From contig NZ_VUJV01000004.1 in assembly GCF_008373755.1 (NCBI RefSeq), forward strand, positions 1 through 64,000: DNA of 64,000 nt, written 5' to 3'. The notes below the pieces were generated by a model. The model had not been told where the DNA came from and did no database searches. It was given only the letters and a program-made list of their open reading frames with translations. Source of the stretch: Nocardioides humilatus. Lineage in GTDB: Bacteria; Actinomycetota; Actinomycetes; Propionibacteriales; Nocardioidaceae. Shown here in pieces: positions 42,570 through 51,445 of this stretch. How positions within the stretch are numbered: the first letter of the stretch is position 1; every line of letters starts with the position of its first letter. A program made the translations under genes and the position numbers.

Positions 42570-43211
42570 CTAGTGGGACGGGTCCTCGGTCGGGTCGTCA
42601 CCCTCGTCCATGGACTTCCACAGATCCAGGCTGGTGCGCTCCTCGGCCGGGGTCTCAGCGCCCTTGGCGTCGTGAGAGGTCGGGGCGTCGTGAGAGGTCG
42701 GGGCGTCGTACTTGCTGCCCATCTCTGGCCACTGGGGCGCGTAGAGCACCGCGCTCACGGCCGCTGCGACCGAGACGACCGAGGCGGCGAACGCCACCCA
42801 GAACCACGGGGTCCAGGTCAACGGCAGCTGGTCGGCGATCACCGACAGACCGAGGTTGTCGGCGATGTCGGTGCGGGCGTCGGACTTCTGGACGAAGCCG
42901 CCGATGAGGAGCACGGCGAAGACCCCGCCCGCGCTGAGTGCGGCCAACGCGGCCAGCACCTGACGTGCGCGGCCGCGCATCACCAGGAGCACCCCCCAGC
43001 ACGCGATCGCGACCAGGGCCAGCGCCCCCGCGAGTGGGAACTCCGCGCGCGCGACGCCCTGCCCGACGGCCGACTGGAGGCCGAGCTTGCCCAGCTCCGC
43101 ATCGGACACCTCGAGCATGGGCTTGTGCCCGGCGACGGCGGCGGCCGCGGTCGCGGCCAGACCGACGAGCACCACCGGGGCGAACGTACGGCGGCCCGAC
43201 TCCTCGCTCAT
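42570..43211 (-). CDS. Trp biosynthesis-associated membrane protein (Trp_oprn_chp)
   Basis: 213 residues from the ATG at 43211, which overlaps the hisI stop (ATGA). Four hydrophobic helices lie between residues 10 and 150, with an extracytoplasmic stretch after the first. The C-terminal 55 residues are cytoplasmic and charged. It matches TIGR02234, a family found in actinobacterial trp operons, of unknown function (a transport or regulatory role has been guessed). Here it sits with hisI rather than inside trpCBA, which begins 1.2 kb downstream. An 18-bp tandem duplication lies in its C-terminal part. Confidence 0.87.
   Translation of the reverse strand: MSEESGRRTFAPVVLVGLAATAAAAVAGHKPMLEVSDAELGKLGLQSAVGQGVARAEFPLAGALALVAIACWGVLLVMRGRARQVLAALAALSAGGVFAVLLIGGFVQKSDARTDIADNLGLSVIADQLPLTWTPWFWVAFAASVVSVAAAVSAVLYAPQWPEMGSKYDAPTSHDAPTSHDAKGAETPAEERTSLDLWKSMDEGDDPTEDPSH
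42669..42704 (-). repeat. Tandem 18-bp duplication in the Trp-associated membrane gene
   Basis: Two exact copies of an 18-bp unit (42669-42686 and 42687-42704), followed by a partial third, give the peptide repeat [12 protein letters not shown] in the disordered C-terminal tail. A recent slippage event is likely. Confidence 0.9.
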
Positions 43212-43546
43212 CGCAGCAGCCCCGCGTCGAAGCAGGTGCGGGTGCCGGTGTGGCATGCCGGGCCCTCCTGGTCGACCTTCATCAGCAGCGTGTCGCCGTC
43301 GCAGTCGAGGCGGATCTCCTTCACGTACTGGGCGTTGCCCGAGGTCTCGCCCTTGACCCAGTACTCCTGCCGCGAGCGGCTCCAGTAGGTCGCACGCCCG
43401 GTCGTGAGGCTGCGGTGCAACGCCTCGTCGTCCATCCAGGCCAGCATCAACACCTCGCCGGTGTCGTGCTGCTGGACGATCGCGGGCACCAGGCCGACCT
43501 CGTTGCGCGAGAGTCGGTCGGCGATGGCGGGGTCGAGGGAGCTCAC
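43208..43546 (-). CDS. hisI: Phosphoribosyl-AMP cyclohydrolase
   Basis: 112 residues, a HisI without fused HisE. It opens the purine ring in step 3 of histidine synthesis. [28 protein letters not shown], the metal-binding DCDGDTLL and [10 protein letters not shown] are all present. The GTG lies 6 nt after GATAAT, so it is probably leaderless. It is separated by 8 kb from hisDCBHAF and heads the operon with the Trp-associated membrane protein. Confidence 0.95.
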   Translation of the reverse strand: MSSLDPAIADRLSRNEVGLVPAIVQQHDTGEVLMLAWMDDEALHRSLTTGRATYWSRSRQEYWVKGETSGNAQYVKEIRLDCDGDTLLMKVDQEGPACHTGTRTCFDAGLLR

Positions 43547-43552
43547 CCGCCC

Positions 43553-43558
43553 ATTATC
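43553..43558 (-). promoter_or_regulatory. Putative -10 element of leaderless hisI promoter (GATAAT)
   Basis: GATAAT differs from the TATAAT consensus at one base and ends 6 nt before the hisI GTG. A TGACA further upstream is 22 bp away, too far for a standard -35. Confidence 0.55.
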
Positions 43559-43667
43559 CCGGGTGGTCCCGCCGCCAGATTGTCAGCACCGCGCGACCCA
43601 CCTCGCCTGAGAAAAATCTGTCGCGAACCCGAGCGCACGAGCGGGCTGCGGAGAGAGGCTGTCGGGC

Positions 43668-44945
43668 ATGACGGACGAACCTTCCTCCACTCCTCGCCGC
43701 CATCTCCTCCGCTACCTCGCAGCAGGTGCGGCGGGCACGGGGGCGACGCTGTCTGCGGGCGCCGCACCGGCGGCTGCCGGCAACGGCGACCCGGTGCTGC
43801 TCGGCAACAACAGCGGCAATACGAACACGGCGTCGGTGACGACTCGGATCACCCACACCTTCAACTCCACCAACGCCGCGCTGCTTGTCGACCGCACCTC
43901 GACGACCAACAACGGCGCGAGCCTCTTCGCCCGCAACAAGGGCTCCGGGGAAGGACTGATCGCCCAGAGTGTCAACGGCACCGGGTTGGTCGCGTTCTCC
44001 GACAAAGCGGGGACCGTCGCGTCGCCAGCGATCGGCGTCGATGCTCGCGGAGGAACAGGCCTCGACAGCATCGGCCTCCGCGCGCGCAGCACCAACGGCA
44101 TCGGGGTCGACGCCAAGTCCGACGGCGGTGACGGCGTCCGGGCATCCTCCGAGGTCGGAGTGGCACTGCGCGCGGAGGTCTTCGCCGGGAGCGGCCGGGC
44201 GATCATCGCGAACGCCCACAGCACGACCAACGCGGTCGTCGTGACGAACACCGGCACCGGCGGCGGCATTCGGGTCTCGGCACCGTCCGGCGTCGTCGAG
44301 GCGGAGACGACCGACTTCGGGACGATCGGGGCGCCGACCACGGCGGTCACCGCGGTCGCCAACCTGGGGGTCGGCCGCGCCCTCTTCGCGCTGGCGACGG
44401 GGTCGCCGGGCAGTGTCGCGGTCGAGGCGCGGGGCACGACCGTCGATCTCCACGCCAACGGCTCGGGCCTGATCCGGCGCAGGGCGTTCGCGACCGCCGC
44501 ACCGCCGACGTCCGGCGATTTCAAGGCGGGCGACCTGATCACCCGCGGCGGCGAGTCGTGGGTCTGCGTCGAGGAGGGCTCCCCCGGTCAATGGCGGATG
44601 CTGGCCGGCCCGGCTTCCGCCGGGGCCTTCCACGCGAAGGACGTGCGCGTCTTCACCAGCCCCGGACCGGTCGACACCACCGCGGTCTCGGTCGATCTGA
44701 GCGCGTTCGTCCCGCCCGGCACCAACGCGGTTCTTCTCAACGTGACGGCGGTCGCGCCCGCAGTGGGCGGCATCGTCCGGGTCTTCCGCGACGGCCTGGC
44801 GACCTCGCTGCCATCGCTCAACTTCCGTGCGGGCGGCAACCAGAGCAACAACCGCACGACCGCCGTGTCGGCGGACCTCAAGGTCGCCGTGACCTGCACG
44901 ACGCCGACCGACGTGATCTTGGACCTGCAGGGGTTCTACCGCTGA
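43668..44945 (+). CDS. Secreted protein with Tat-like signal and beta-repeat body
   Basis: 425 residues. The N terminus has RRHLLRYLAAGAAGTGATL, a twin-arginine-style signal peptide ending near AAPAAAG. The body (residues 45-290) is a run of short beta-prone units such as GEGLIAQSVNGTGLVAFSD and GIGVDAKSDGGDGVRASS, with G-V/I-x-A spacing, suggesting a beta-helix or stacked sheet. The C-terminal 120 residues (AVLLNVTAVAPAVGGIVRVFRDG, ending DVILDLQGFYR) match a domain common on actinobacterial secreted proteins. The ribosome binding site GGAGAGAGG is 9 nt upstream. Function unknown; surface or adhesive role is a guess. Confidence 0.75.
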   Translation: MTDEPSSTPRRHLLRYLAAGAAGTGATLSAGAAPAAAGNGDPVLLGNNSGNTNTASVTTRITHTFNSTNAALLVDRTSTTNNGASLFARNKGSGEGLIAQSVNGTGLVAFSDKAGTVASPAIGVDARGGTGLDSIGLRARSTNGIGVDAKSDGGDGVRASSEVGVALRAEVFAGSGRAIIANAHSTTNAVVVTNTGTGGGIRVSAPSGVVEAETTDFGTIGAPTTAVTAVANLGVGRALFALATGSPGSVAVEARGTTVDLHANGSGLIRRRAFATAAPPTSGDFKAGDLITRGGESWVCVEEGSPGQWRMLAGPASAGAFHAKDVRVFTSPGPVDTTAVSVDLSAFVPPGTNAVLLNVTAVAPAVGGIVRVFRDGLATSLPSLNFRAGGNQSNNRTTAVSADLKVAVTCTTPTDVILDLQGFYR

Positions 44946-44955
44946 GCGGAGGACC

Positions 44956-46746
44956 TCAGCCGCGCTGGGCCACCCATGACGCATGGAGGCCCGCGTAGAC
45001 GGAGCCGTCCTCCTGGACCAGCGCGGCGTGCGGTCCGCGCTGCACGATCCGCCCATGGTCGACGACGACGACCTCGTCGGCCGCCTCGGCGGTCGAGAGC
45101 CGGTGGGCGATGGTCACCGAGGTGCGCCCGCTCATCAATCGTTCGAGAGCCCGGCCGATGCGGGTCTCGAGCTCGGGGTCGACCGCGCTGGTCGCCTCGT
45201 CGAGCACGAGCAGATCAGGGTCGGCGAGCTGGGCGCGGAGGAGAGCGACCAGCTGCCGCTCCCCCGCCGACAGCGACTCGCCGCGCTGGCCGACCCGGGT
45301 GGCCAGCCCGTCGGGAAGTCCGGCGAGCCAGTCGCCGAGGCCGAGGTCGGCAGCGGCGGCGAGGATCTCGTCGTCGGTGGCACCGAGCCGGCCGTAACGT
45401 GCGTTGGCGGCCAAGGTGTCGTCGAAGAGGAAGCCCTCCTGCGGCACCAGGACGACGCTGGAGCGCAGCGACGTCTCCGCGACCTCGCGCAGGTCGACGC
45501 CGTCGAGGAGCACCCGACCGTCGGTCGGGTCCATCAGGCGGGTCAGCAGCTTGGCGAGCGTCGACTTGCCCGATCCCGTCTCGCCGACGACCGCTACCCG
45601 ACGTCCGGCGGGGATGGTCAGGTCGATGTCACGCAGGACCGGCGGACCGCCGGGGTAGGCGAAGCCGACGCCCTCGAACGCCACGTCGAGCGCACCCGCG
45701 GGCAGCGTCTGGCCGGATGGACCCGGGTCGACCAGGTCCGCCGGCGTGTCGAGGATCCCGATGACCCGACGCCAGCCCGCGATGGCGTTCTGGGCGTCGG
45801 TGAGGACCTGGGTGCCGAACTGCACCGGACCGACGAAGAGGGTCACGATGAACGCGAAGGCGAGGACCTCACCGGCGCTGATGTCGTCGGACCACAGCCG
45901 GCCCTGACCGAGCCAGATCCCGACGATCAGCACGCCGGCGTTGGCCAGGCCGGCCGAGATGCCGCCGAGGGAGAAGGAGAAGGCGGTGAAGCCCTGCGCG
46001 CGCGTCGACGCCGCCTGGTGGGCGAGGACGGCCGCGTCGATGCGCTCCTGGGTTCGCGCCTCGACCGCGTAGGACCGCACGACCGCCGCGCCGACCACGG
46101 GCTCGGAGATCGCGGACAGGAGGATGCCGACCTGGCGTCGTACGGTCGCGTAGGCGATGGACAGCTTGCGCTGGAAGTAGCGCAGGCTCAAGAAGAGCGG
46201 CGCGAAACAGATCCAGACGACCAGGGCGAGCTGCCAGCTGTAGACGATCATCAGCACCGTCGCGACCAGGATCTGGCCGATACTGACGACGAACAGCAGG
46301 CCGCCGAAGACGAGGAACTGGCTGACCTGATCGACGTCGCTGGTCACCCGGGCGACCAGCGCGCCCCGCCGCTCGGTGTTCTGGGTGAGCAACGGCAGGT
46401 CGTGGACGTGGCGGAAGGCCTTCACCCGCAGCGTTGCCAGGCCGCGCTCGGAGGTGGAGAAGAGCCGCGCGGTCATGGCATAGGACGCCCAGCTCGTCAG
46501 GACGATCGCGGCCGCTGCCGCGAGGGCGAGCCACGTCGTGAACGTCGCATCGGGACCGCCCGAACCGCGCAGACCGCGGTCGACGGTCTGCTGGACGGCG
46601 ATCGGTACGACGACCTGGCCCGCCGAGGCGAGCACCGCCAGCGCGAGCGTCGTGCGGATGCCCTCTTTGAGCTCGGGCGAGTGGCTGATGCCCCGGCGGA
46701 TGGTCTCCCATCCCCCGATGTCCTCGCCGGTGTCCATCATCGTCAT
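44956..46746 (-). CDS. ABC exporter half-transporter A (catalytic Walker B, degenerate signature)
   Basis: 596 residues: six TM helices (about residues 30-310), then an ATPase domain. Walker A is GETGSGKST, Walker B LLVLDEATSAVD keeps the catalytic Glu, and the H-loop is TSVTIAHRLSTAE. The signature motif reads LSAGERQ instead of LSGGQ. The ATG overlaps the stop of the partner gene by 4 nt. With the partner it should form a heterodimer (TM287/288, BmrCD type) with one working and one degenerate ATP site. Substrate cannot be read; lipid or drug export is typical. Confidence 0.9.
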   Translation of the reverse strand: MTMMDTGEDIGGWETIRRGISHSPELKEGIRTTLALAVLASAGQVVVPIAVQQTVDRGLRGSGGPDATFTTWLALAAAAAIVLTSWASYAMTARLFSTSERGLATLRVKAFRHVHDLPLLTQNTERRGALVARVTSDVDQVSQFLVFGGLLFVVSIGQILVATVLMIVYSWQLALVVWICFAPLFLSLRYFQRKLSIAYATVRRQVGILLSAISEPVVGAAVVRSYAVEARTQERIDAAVLAHQAASTRAQGFTAFSFSLGGISAGLANAGVLIVGIWLGQGRLWSDDISAGEVLAFAFIVTLFVGPVQFGTQVLTDAQNAIAGWRRVIGILDTPADLVDPGPSGQTLPAGALDVAFEGVGFAYPGGPPVLRDIDLTIPAGRRVAVVGETGSGKSTLAKLLTRLMDPTDGRVLLDGVDLREVAETSLRSSVVLVPQEGFLFDDTLAANARYGRLGATDDEILAAAADLGLGDWLAGLPDGLATRVGQRGESLSAGERQLVALLRAQLADPDLLVLDEATSAVDPELETRIGRALERLMSGRTSVTIAHRLSTAEAADEVVVVDHGRIVQRGPHAALVQEDGSVYAGLHASWVAQRG

Positions 46747-48530
46747 GACGTCACCCCCTCGTGTTCCGCCTCGTAGGCGTTGACCAGGCGCGCGTAGTCG
46801 TCGTTGCGGCCCACGAGCTCGTCGTGGGGTCCGCGGTCGACGATCGCGCCGTCGGAGAGGAACAGCACCTCGTCGGCCAGGCCGATCGTCGCCTTGCGGT
46901 AGGCGACGACGACCAGGGTCGCATCGCGGTCCTCGCTCCGCAGACCCGCGAGGATCCGGGCCTCGACCTCGGGATCGACCGCCGACGTGGCGTCGTCGAG
47001 CACCAGCAGACGGGGCCGGCGGACAAGCGCGCGGGCCAGCGAGATCCGCTGGCGTTGGCCACCCGACAGCGAGGTGCCCCGCTCGCCCAGGCGGGTGTCG
47101 AGCCCGTCGGACAGCGCCGCCACGAAGCCGTCGGCCTGCGCCGTGCGCAGCGCCTCCCAGACCTCCTCGTCGGGCACATCGGCACCGAGGGTGATGTTGC
47201 CGCGCACCGTGTCGTCGAAGAGGAACGCCGTCTGCGGCACGACCGACAGCACGCGCGCCAGCTCACCGCGCGCGAGCTCGCGGACATCGAGCCCGTCGAC
47301 CCGGATCGCGCCCGCGTCGACGTCGACCAGGCGGGTGAGGAGGTTGGTCAGGGTGCTCTTGCCCGACGCGGTCGCCCCGACCAGGGCCACCGTGCGGCCG
47401 GGCTCGACCGTGAAGCTGAGGTCGCGGAGCAGCGGCCGGTCCGCGTGGTAGCCGTAGGCCAGACCGGACACGTCGAGGCGCGCACCGTCGCCGGACACCG
47501 GGGCCGTCGCTTCGCCGTACGGCATCGCGCCGGAGGCGCGCAGGACCGCGTCGACGCGTCGGTAGCCGACGACGCTGCGGGGGAACTCCCCGAGGAGCCA
47601 GCCGATCGACCGGATCGGGAAGGAGACGACCGTCAGCAGGTAGGTGACCGTCACGACGTCACCTGCGACGGTGGCGCCCGAGAGGACGCGGTGCACGCCG
47701 AGGACGAGCACGATGAGGACGGCGATGTTGGGCAGCGCGGCCAGGGTCGGGTCGAAGGCGGCGCGGATGCGGCCGACCCTGATGTTGGTCTCGCGCAGCT
47801 CCTCGGCCTTGGCGCGGAACCGCGCTGTCTCCTCCGGCTCACGACCGAGCGTCTTGACGACCATCGCGCCGTCGAAAGACTCGTGGGCGATCTCGCTGAG
47901 TTCGCCGCGCAGCTGCTGCGCCCGGGTGGCCCAGCCCTGGGCGAGGCGCTGGTAGATGACGTTGGTCGCGATGACGAGCGGGAAGACGAGCAGCCCGACG
48001 ACGGCGAGCACGAGGTCGGCGAAGAGCATCTGGACGACCGCGATGACCATCATCGCCACCGTGCCGACGGCCATGGGCAGCGGAGCGATCGGCCCCCAGG
48101 CGGCCTCGACGTCGGAGTTGGCGTTGGACAACAGCTCACCGGTGGGGTGCTTCTGGTGCCACTCCATCGGGAGGGAGAGGTACTGCCGTGTCACGGCGCG
48201 GCGGCTGCGGGCCTGCATGCGGTATTGCATGACGCCCGCGCCCAAGCGGCGCGCGACGATGCCGACCGCGCGCAGGATCGCGACGCCGAGGAAGAGGCCG
48301 AGCACGGCCCACAACAGGCCGCCGCCGATCTCGCCGTCGCGGAACGCCGGCAGCACCACGTGGTCCGTGGACCAGCCGAGGACCCAGGCGTCGGCGACGG
48401 TCAGCGCACCGAAGAGGAGGCTGCCGATCGTCGAGATGGTGAAGACCGCCGGCTCGCGCTTGATGGCGACCCAGAGGACGGCGAACCCGGCCCCGGTGCT
48501 CCCGGCGCCGCTCACCCGCTCGTCCGTCAC
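46743..48530 (-). CDS. ABC exporter half-transporter B (degenerate Walker B and H-loop)
   Basis: 595 residues from the GTG at 48530 (purine-rich GGAGCAGGA upstream); a start at 48593 would add 21 residues and overlap the divergent promoter region. Six TM helices precede an ATPase domain with Walker A GATASGKST and canonical signature LSGGQRQRISLARAL. Walker B is LLVLDDATSAVD, so Asp replaces the catalytic Glu, and the H-loop His is replaced by Tyr (VVVAYRKAT). It supplies the degenerate site of a heterodimer with the next gene. Confidence 0.9.
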   Translation of the reverse strand: MTDERVSGAGSTGAGFAVLWVAIKREPAVFTISTIGSLLFGALTVADAWVLGWSTDHVVLPAFRDGEIGGGLLWAVLGLFLGVAILRAVGIVARRLGAGVMQYRMQARSRRAVTRQYLSLPMEWHQKHPTGELLSNANSDVEAAWGPIAPLPMAVGTVAMMVIAVVQMLFADLVLAVVGLLVFPLVIATNVIYQRLAQGWATRAQQLRGELSEIAHESFDGAMVVKTLGREPEETARFRAKAEELRETNIRVGRIRAAFDPTLAALPNIAVLIVLVLGVHRVLSGATVAGDVVTVTYLLTVVSFPIRSIGWLLGEFPRSVVGYRRVDAVLRASGAMPYGEATAPVSGDGARLDVSGLAYGYHADRPLLRDLSFTVEPGRTVALVGATASGKSTLTNLLTRLVDVDAGAIRVDGLDVRELARGELARVLSVVPQTAFLFDDTVRGNITLGADVPDEEVWEALRTAQADGFVAALSDGLDTRLGERGTSLSGGQRQRISLARALVRRPRLLVLDDATSAVDPEVEARILAGLRSEDRDATLVVVAYRKATIGLADEVLFLSDGAIVDRGPHDELVGRNDDYARLVNAYEAEHEGVTS

Positions 48531-48607
48531 TTCGGTCCTGCTCCTCTTCGTCCCCCAGCCAACCGGGTGGCGGCGGGGCGTATTCCCCGCCATGCCATCC
48601 TGCCGTC

Positions 48608-49234
48608 ATGACGTCCTTCGCCAAGGCCGAACGGTCCCGCCTGTGCGATCTCGCGCTCGAGACCGGCCCCGACGCCCCCACCCTGTGCGGCGAGTGGACC
48701 GTACGCGACCTGATGGCTCACCTCGTCATCCGGGAGCACAGCCCCCTGTCGGCCGGCATCGTCGTGCCACCGCTCGCCGGCGTGACCGACCGTGCGACCG
48801 CGCGGAAGGCGGAGAAGCGCTCCTTCGCCGACCTCGTCGGCCGCGTCCGGAAGCCGATCAGCCCGATGGCGCTGCCCGGTGTCGACTCGGCGCTCAACAC
48901 CGCCGAGTTCTTCGTCCACCACGAGGACGTACGCCGTGCCGCGCCCGGCTGGAAGCCGCGGGTCCTCAGCGAGTCCGAGCAGGACGCGCTGTGGCGCATC
49001 GTCCGGGTCTCCGGCAAGGGCCTGGTGCGTCCCGCGGGCGTCCCGGTCGTCGCGCGCCGTACCGACACCGGCGCCAAGACCGTCCTCCGCCCCGGCAGCG
49101 ACCCCGTCGTGGTGAGCGGGCTGCCGGCGGAGCTCGTCCTCTTCATCTACGGCCGGCGTCAGACCCAAGGCATCACCTACGACGGCCCCGAGGACCGCGT
49201 GGAGAAGCTGCGCGACGCGAAGCTCGGGATCTGA
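48608..49234 (+). CDS. TIGR03085-family metal-binding protein (DinB / maleylpyruvate isomerase-like)
   Basis: 208 residues. The N-terminal four-helix domain carries CGEWTVRDLMAHLVIREHSP (residues 27-46) and FFVHHEDVRRA (about 100-110), the paired His motifs of the mycothiol-dependent DinB superfamily. The C-terminal region ending FIYGRRQTQGITYDG is characteristic of TIGR03085. Members probably use mycothiol, but the reaction is unknown. CATCCT ends 6 nt before the ATG, so it too may be leaderless. Divergent from the ABC exporter. Confidence 0.85.
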   Translation: MTSFAKAERSRLCDLALETGPDAPTLCGEWTVRDLMAHLVIREHSPLSAGIVVPPLAGVTDRATARKAEKRSFADLVGRVRKPISPMALPGVDSALNTAEFFVHHEDVRRAAPGWKPRVLSESEQDALWRIVRVSGKGLVRPAGVPVVARRTDTGAKTVLRPGSDPVVVSGLPAELVLFIYGRRQTQGITYDGPEDRVEKLRDAKLGI

Positions 49235-49258
49235 GGGCGACCGGCCCGTCGAACCCGC

Positions 49259-51361
49259 TCAGCGCAGGCGGTAGCGCGCGACATAGGTGGTCGCCTCGGC
49301 CGGGGTCGTCACCTCGTGCTGCCGGGCTTCCCCGTCGGACCACTGAGTGAAGACGTAGCGCCGGCCGTCGAGCGGCTGGTCGGGCGCTCGGACCCCGAAC
49401 ACGTAGCCGACCCAGGACCGCACCTTGAACGGCGTCGCTCGAGGCTCTCCCTGGATCACCAGACGACCACCCGCGGGCGAGGTGCGGAAGACCAGGTCGA
49501 CGACCCGCGGGAGCAGTGAACGCCGCACCGTCGTCGTCAGACCGGCGGAGTCGGTGGCGGTCACGATGGCGACCAGGTTGCTGGTGCCGGCGGCGACGAT
49601 GTCCTCCGGCGCCGGGTAGGTGGTCCCGACCGACGCGCCGGTGACCGGCCCGAGGTAGGGGTGGAAGTGGTTGGCGTGGCGCAGCCGAACGGTCCAGCTG
49701 ATCGCCGAGCCGGGAAGGGGGCCGTCCTCGGGGTCGGAGGCTTGAGCCACCAGGGCCACGGGGTCACCCACCGCGAACCGCTTCGCCGCGCCCGGCCGGG
49801 TGATCTCCAGTGCAGGCGGGTGCTCGCCGGGCAGCACGGTCCGGGTCGTCGTACCCGTCGCGCCGTGCGAGTCGGTCACGGTCAACGTGGCCACGACCGG
49901 GCCCGCTGTCGCGTAGGTGTGAGCGGTCGTCGGTTGCGACGTCACCGTTGTGTCGCCGTCGCCGAAGTCCCATGCCCAGCTGACCACCGTGTCACCCGCG
50001 TCGTCGTCGTGGCTGGTCGCCCCCGTGAACGACACGGTCAGACCATCGGGACGCGACGCGAAGTCAGCGACCGGCGGGGTGTTGGAGCCGACTCGGGCGA
50101 TCCGACGAACCGAGTCGGTGAAGAAGCTCAGGTAGTAAAGGGCGGTCTCCTCACCGTGCGGACCGAAGCGCAGGTGGACCGGACCCCCGAGGCCGGAGGC
50201 GAAAGTGCTGCGCCGGAAGCCCCCGGTAGAGGTCGGCGCTAGCCGGAAAATCGTGCCGCAACTGAAGTCGGAGTAGAGGTAGGAGCCCCGCCACCGCGGC
50301 CACACGCCGTCGGGGACGAACGCTCCCCCCGTGATCGAGCGACAGGTGGTGTGCCGGTAGTCGTGGATCGGGTTGGTAAAGCCGCGGACGGTCCCACAAT
50401 CGGTCGTGGATTCCCGCCGGCAGTGGCCCTCACGGACGTTCCACCCGTAGTTGCGCCCCTTGCGGAGCAGGTCGACCTCCTCCCAGGTGTTGAGGCCGAC
50501 GTCGTTGACGTAGAAGGTGTTCGTCCCGGGCTTCCGGGCGAACCTGAAGGGGTTGCGGAAGCCGGAGGCGAAGATCTCCTTGCAGGGCCCCGGCCCCGGC
50601 GGTACGGGTCCGGGCCGGGTGCAGTGACGCGCGCCCCTGACGTCGACGTAGGGGTTGGCCGCCGCCGGCTGTCCGGAGCGGGTGATGCGCAGGATCTTGC
50701 CGTGGGGCAGTCGCAACCGCTGGGAGTTGTCGTTGACCGGACCGCACTGCGGACGCTCCGCGATCGAGCACACGCCGTCGCCAACCGTGATGTAGAGCAG
50801 TCCGTCCTCCCCGAACTCGAGGTCACCCGCGATGTGGTGGCCCTCGGGCGAGATGATGTGGTCCACGAGGACCTTCTCGCTGCTGAGCGCGATCGTGCCG
50901 TCCTCACCGAGGACGAACCGGCTCACCCGGTTGGCGGGGTTCGGACCGGTGGCCCCGCCGCAGGAGCCGCGGACCTCCCGGGTCCAGTAGAGGTAGACAT
51001 ATCCGCTGTCCTCGAAGTGGGGGTCGACCGCGACGCCGACCAGTCCCCGTTCCTTGTCGTCGCAGACCTGCTCCGACAGGTCGAGGGCAGTCGTTCGCAT
51101 GCCCGTGTCGTCCACGACGAACAGGCGACCAGGCTTGCTGGTCACCAGCATCCGCCCGTCGGGCGTCCAGGTCAGCGCCGTCGGTTGCGGCACAGCGGCG
51201 ACCTCCGAGTCGGTGAAGCCGTCGGGCAGCCGTAGTGCGGCCGCCGCCGTCTCCGCGACGGCCGGCCTCGGCGGTGCAGCCGACTCCCCCGGCGTCGCGG
51301 CGAGAGCCTGCACGCCGACCATCGGGACCAGTGCCACAAGAAGGAACCGCAGGCGAGCCAT
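49259..51361 (-). CDS. Secreted PQQ-dependent sugar dehydrogenase-like protein with PKD domain
   Basis: 700 residues. A signal peptide (RLRFLLVALVPMVGVQALA) is followed by a six-bladed GSDH propeller (residues 40-395) with LPDGFTDSEVAAVPQPTALTW, the catalytic-type SPEGHHIAGDLEFGEDGLLY, FASGFRNPFRFA and YGWNVREGHC. Soluble glucose dehydrogenases oxidise sugars using PQQ and Ca2+; many actinobacterial homologues act on unknown glycans. A PKD domain follows (about 405-490, WAWDFGDGDTTV) and then two further beta domains. AGGAGG lies 5 nt before the ATG; a GTG one codon earlier is the alternative. Ends close to the convergent TIGR03085 gene. Confidence 0.85.
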   Translation of the reverse strand: MARLRFLLVALVPMVGVQALAATPGESAAPPRPAVAETAAAALRLPDGFTDSEVAAVPQPTALTWTPDGRMLVTSKPGRLFVVDDTGMRTTALDLSEQVCDDKERGLVGVAVDPHFEDSGYVYLYWTREVRGSCGGATGPNPANRVSRFVLGEDGTIALSSEKVLVDHIISPEGHHIAGDLEFGEDGLLYITVGDGVCSIAERPQCGPVNDNSQRLRLPHGKILRITRSGQPAAANPYVDVRGARHCTRPGPVPPGPGPCKEIFASGFRNPFRFARKPGTNTFYVNDVGLNTWEEVDLLRKGRNYGWNVREGHCRRESTTDCGTVRGFTNPIHDYRHTTCRSITGGAFVPDGVWPRWRGSYLYSDFSCGTIFRLAPTSTGGFRRSTFASGLGGPVHLRFGPHGEETALYYLSFFTDSVRRIARVGSNTPPVADFASRPDGLTVSFTGATSHDDDAGDTVVSWAWDFGDGDTTVTSQPTTAHTYATAGPVVATLTVTDSHGATGTTTRTVLPGEHPPALEITRPGAAKRFAVGDPVALVAQASDPEDGPLPGSAISWTVRLRHANHFHPYLGPVTGASVGTTYPAPEDIVAAGTSNLVAIVTATDSAGLTTTVRRSLLPRVVDLVFRTSPAGGRLVIQGEPRATPFKVRSWVGYVFGVRAPDQPLDGRRYVFTQWSDGEARQHEVTTPAEATTYVARYRLR

Positions 51362-51445
51362 CACAACCTCCTGGGGGAGCAGGCCCTGAGGCTACGCGGG
51401 ATCGACCTCCACCACCGGTCTTCCACGACACCGACTCACCCGGGG

